NCBI GenBank assembly: GCA_013396995.1 | Contig: VWZP01002847.1 | Location: 124,001-188,000 of the forward strand | Source of the DNA: Dicaeum eximium | Lineage: Eukaryota > Chordata > Aves > Passeriformes > Dicaeidae | Direction of reading: 5' to 3' | DNA length: 64,000 nt | Shown: piece by piece, positions 62,851 to 64,000 of the stretch | How the letters are laid out: each line of letters opens with the position of its first letter | Position numbering within the stretch: position 1 is the stretch's first letter | The notes under the pieces: model-generated | What the model was told of the DNA's origin: nothing | Seen by the model: only the letters and a program-made list of their open reading frames with translations | Database searches by the model: none | Translations under genes and position numbers: made by a program

Positions 62851-64000
62851 ACATTCTTTCAACCTGTGTATGGGTTGAAATACTCTTTGCTTTCTTATTA
62901 GACCAAAATTTTTACAAAGCAAAAGGAAAAGCCAAATGCTTTGAGGAAAGTAACACTTGTTGTTCATGTACCTTACTTTCATGTGAGATAGACCTGCTTG
63001 TACACCATGTAAGAAAAGTGTGTTCCAGTTTGTGTTGGAATGAGGTTTTTCCTTTGAGACAAAAGAGTGGAACAGGTGGTGCCTGTCAAAGGATGCATGC
63101 AGCTCTCCTCCCTGTGGCTCCCTATTATAGCCAAACTCGCCTGCTTAATTTTCTACTAAATTTTCTACCCAATTTACTTATAATTTTCTTTTCCTAATCT
63201 GTACCTGAGCAGAGGCCAAATTTTTAAAAAAGCACTGACTGGGATACTTTTCCTCAGACACTCAAAACTTTTACCAGTTTAATTCCTTCAGACCCGTGAT
63301 ATGCTCCTTAATGAATGAAAATATTTTTCTATTCCTGTGAGTTGCAGAGATTAGATAAAACACCTCCTTTTTTTGTGCTGCCTGACATAGGCTTAAAAGA
63401 AGAGGGAAATTAAAGGAACCTTTTGCTGGTTTTTTTGACACGTGGATAATTTTTGGAAGCCGCCTTTTTGGAACAGGAAGCCTGATACTGGATTGTAACA
63501 TACTCAGTGGAAATAAAGATGTATTTGGTCACAAAACCCTTTAGGTCTGGGAGCTTTAGAAGACAAGGCCACTCATGAAAGCATCACTCAAGGGCATCAA
63601 AAGCCTGGCTATCACCAAACACCACTTTTGCCTTTGCCTCAGATGAGATCATAGCTAGAAAGGCTTCCAGAATGACCACTGAGTACAGAGATGGATTTTG
63701 GCTATGCAGGACACAGCTTGCACATTTGTGGCATTTTTCTGAGAGTGTAGCCCTTCCTCACATGCTGCATTCCCTCCATCACCTGTCTTCTATCTGTTTC
63801 AAAGCTCCTCTATCAGCAAGGAACAGTGACATCTGACTGGAATCTACAGGGAAGGAGCAAAACTATGGCTAGTTACAAGTGTCAGTTTGTGTAATAAAAA
63901 GAACAAGCTAGGTACAGGGCATTCCCCTGGTGTTTCCAAATGTCTCTGTTAAGAATGATTCCATTATTTAAAAACAAAAATGTCTCCATAGTTCAGGAGA
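62851..64000. other. Unique noncoding DNA to the window end
   Basis: Nothing is recognised. A minus frame at 63271-63501 (76 codons) is unsupported. Confidence 0.5.

Noticed and set aside
62563..62982. 139-codon minus-strand frame
   Set aside because: Largely CR1 3' sequence; not a separate gene.

Overview
This window reads as nuclear DNA from a bird, probably a neoavian or passerine, in a draft short-read assembly. The evidence is its repeats. It holds several pieces of the CR1 LINE in both orientations and of different ages, and two solo LTRs of one avian endogenous-retrovirus family. It also has vertebrate-type microsatellites, low CpG content and no bacterial-style gene packing. I recognise no intact protein-coding gene, rRNA or tRNA. 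The window is best read as intergenic sequence or the inside of a very large intron. Most open frames of 60-170 codons are what chance gives in AT-rich vertebrate DNA.

Layout. 1-5.5 kb: unique DNA with a minus-strand solo LTR (2154-2719). 5.5-8.1 kb: a long plus-strand CR1 reverse-transcriptase fragment that the assembly has scrambled. It contains an exact 188-bp duplicate, four single-base n joins and a 577-bp N gap. 8.1-17.8 kb: unique DNA, a short CR1 tail, a plus-strand solo LTR (13851-14419), and a cluster of TA/CA/TACA microsatellites with a perfect 34-bp palindrome. 17.8-18.4 kb and 49.15-49.75 kb: two copies, same orientation, about 31.36 kb apart, of a block I do not recognise. Its 322-325 bp core has only 15 mismatches while its flanks are badly decayed. 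18.4-34.9 kb: unique DNA with a CR1 tail, a T29 tract, a 68-bp AAT repeat and three weak candidate exon remnants on the minus strand. 34.9-48.9 kb: unique DNA with CR1 fragments at 34.9, 44.5-45.5 and 48.7-48.95 kb, plus a probable ancient LINE piece at 48.0-48.3 kb. 49.75-64 kb: unique DNA with two small minisatellites and a CR1 tail at 62.5-62.85 kb.

The most interesting signal is the duplicated block. Its best-conserved part holds a TATA-like sequence, a nuclear-receptor DR1-like motif and, 38 bp further on, an ATG in strong Kozak context that opens a short hydrophobic frame. In copy 1 this end has been copied in inverted orientation, making a 29-bp foldback hairpin with a 15-nt loop. In copy 2 the ATG has become ACG. 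I cannot name a function. The two ideas worth testing are a duplicated promoter plus signal-peptide exon, and an undescribed repeat carrying a hairpin RNA. The second result is technical: the CR1 at 5.5-8.1 kb can be put back in order from its own sequence, which shows a local misassembly.
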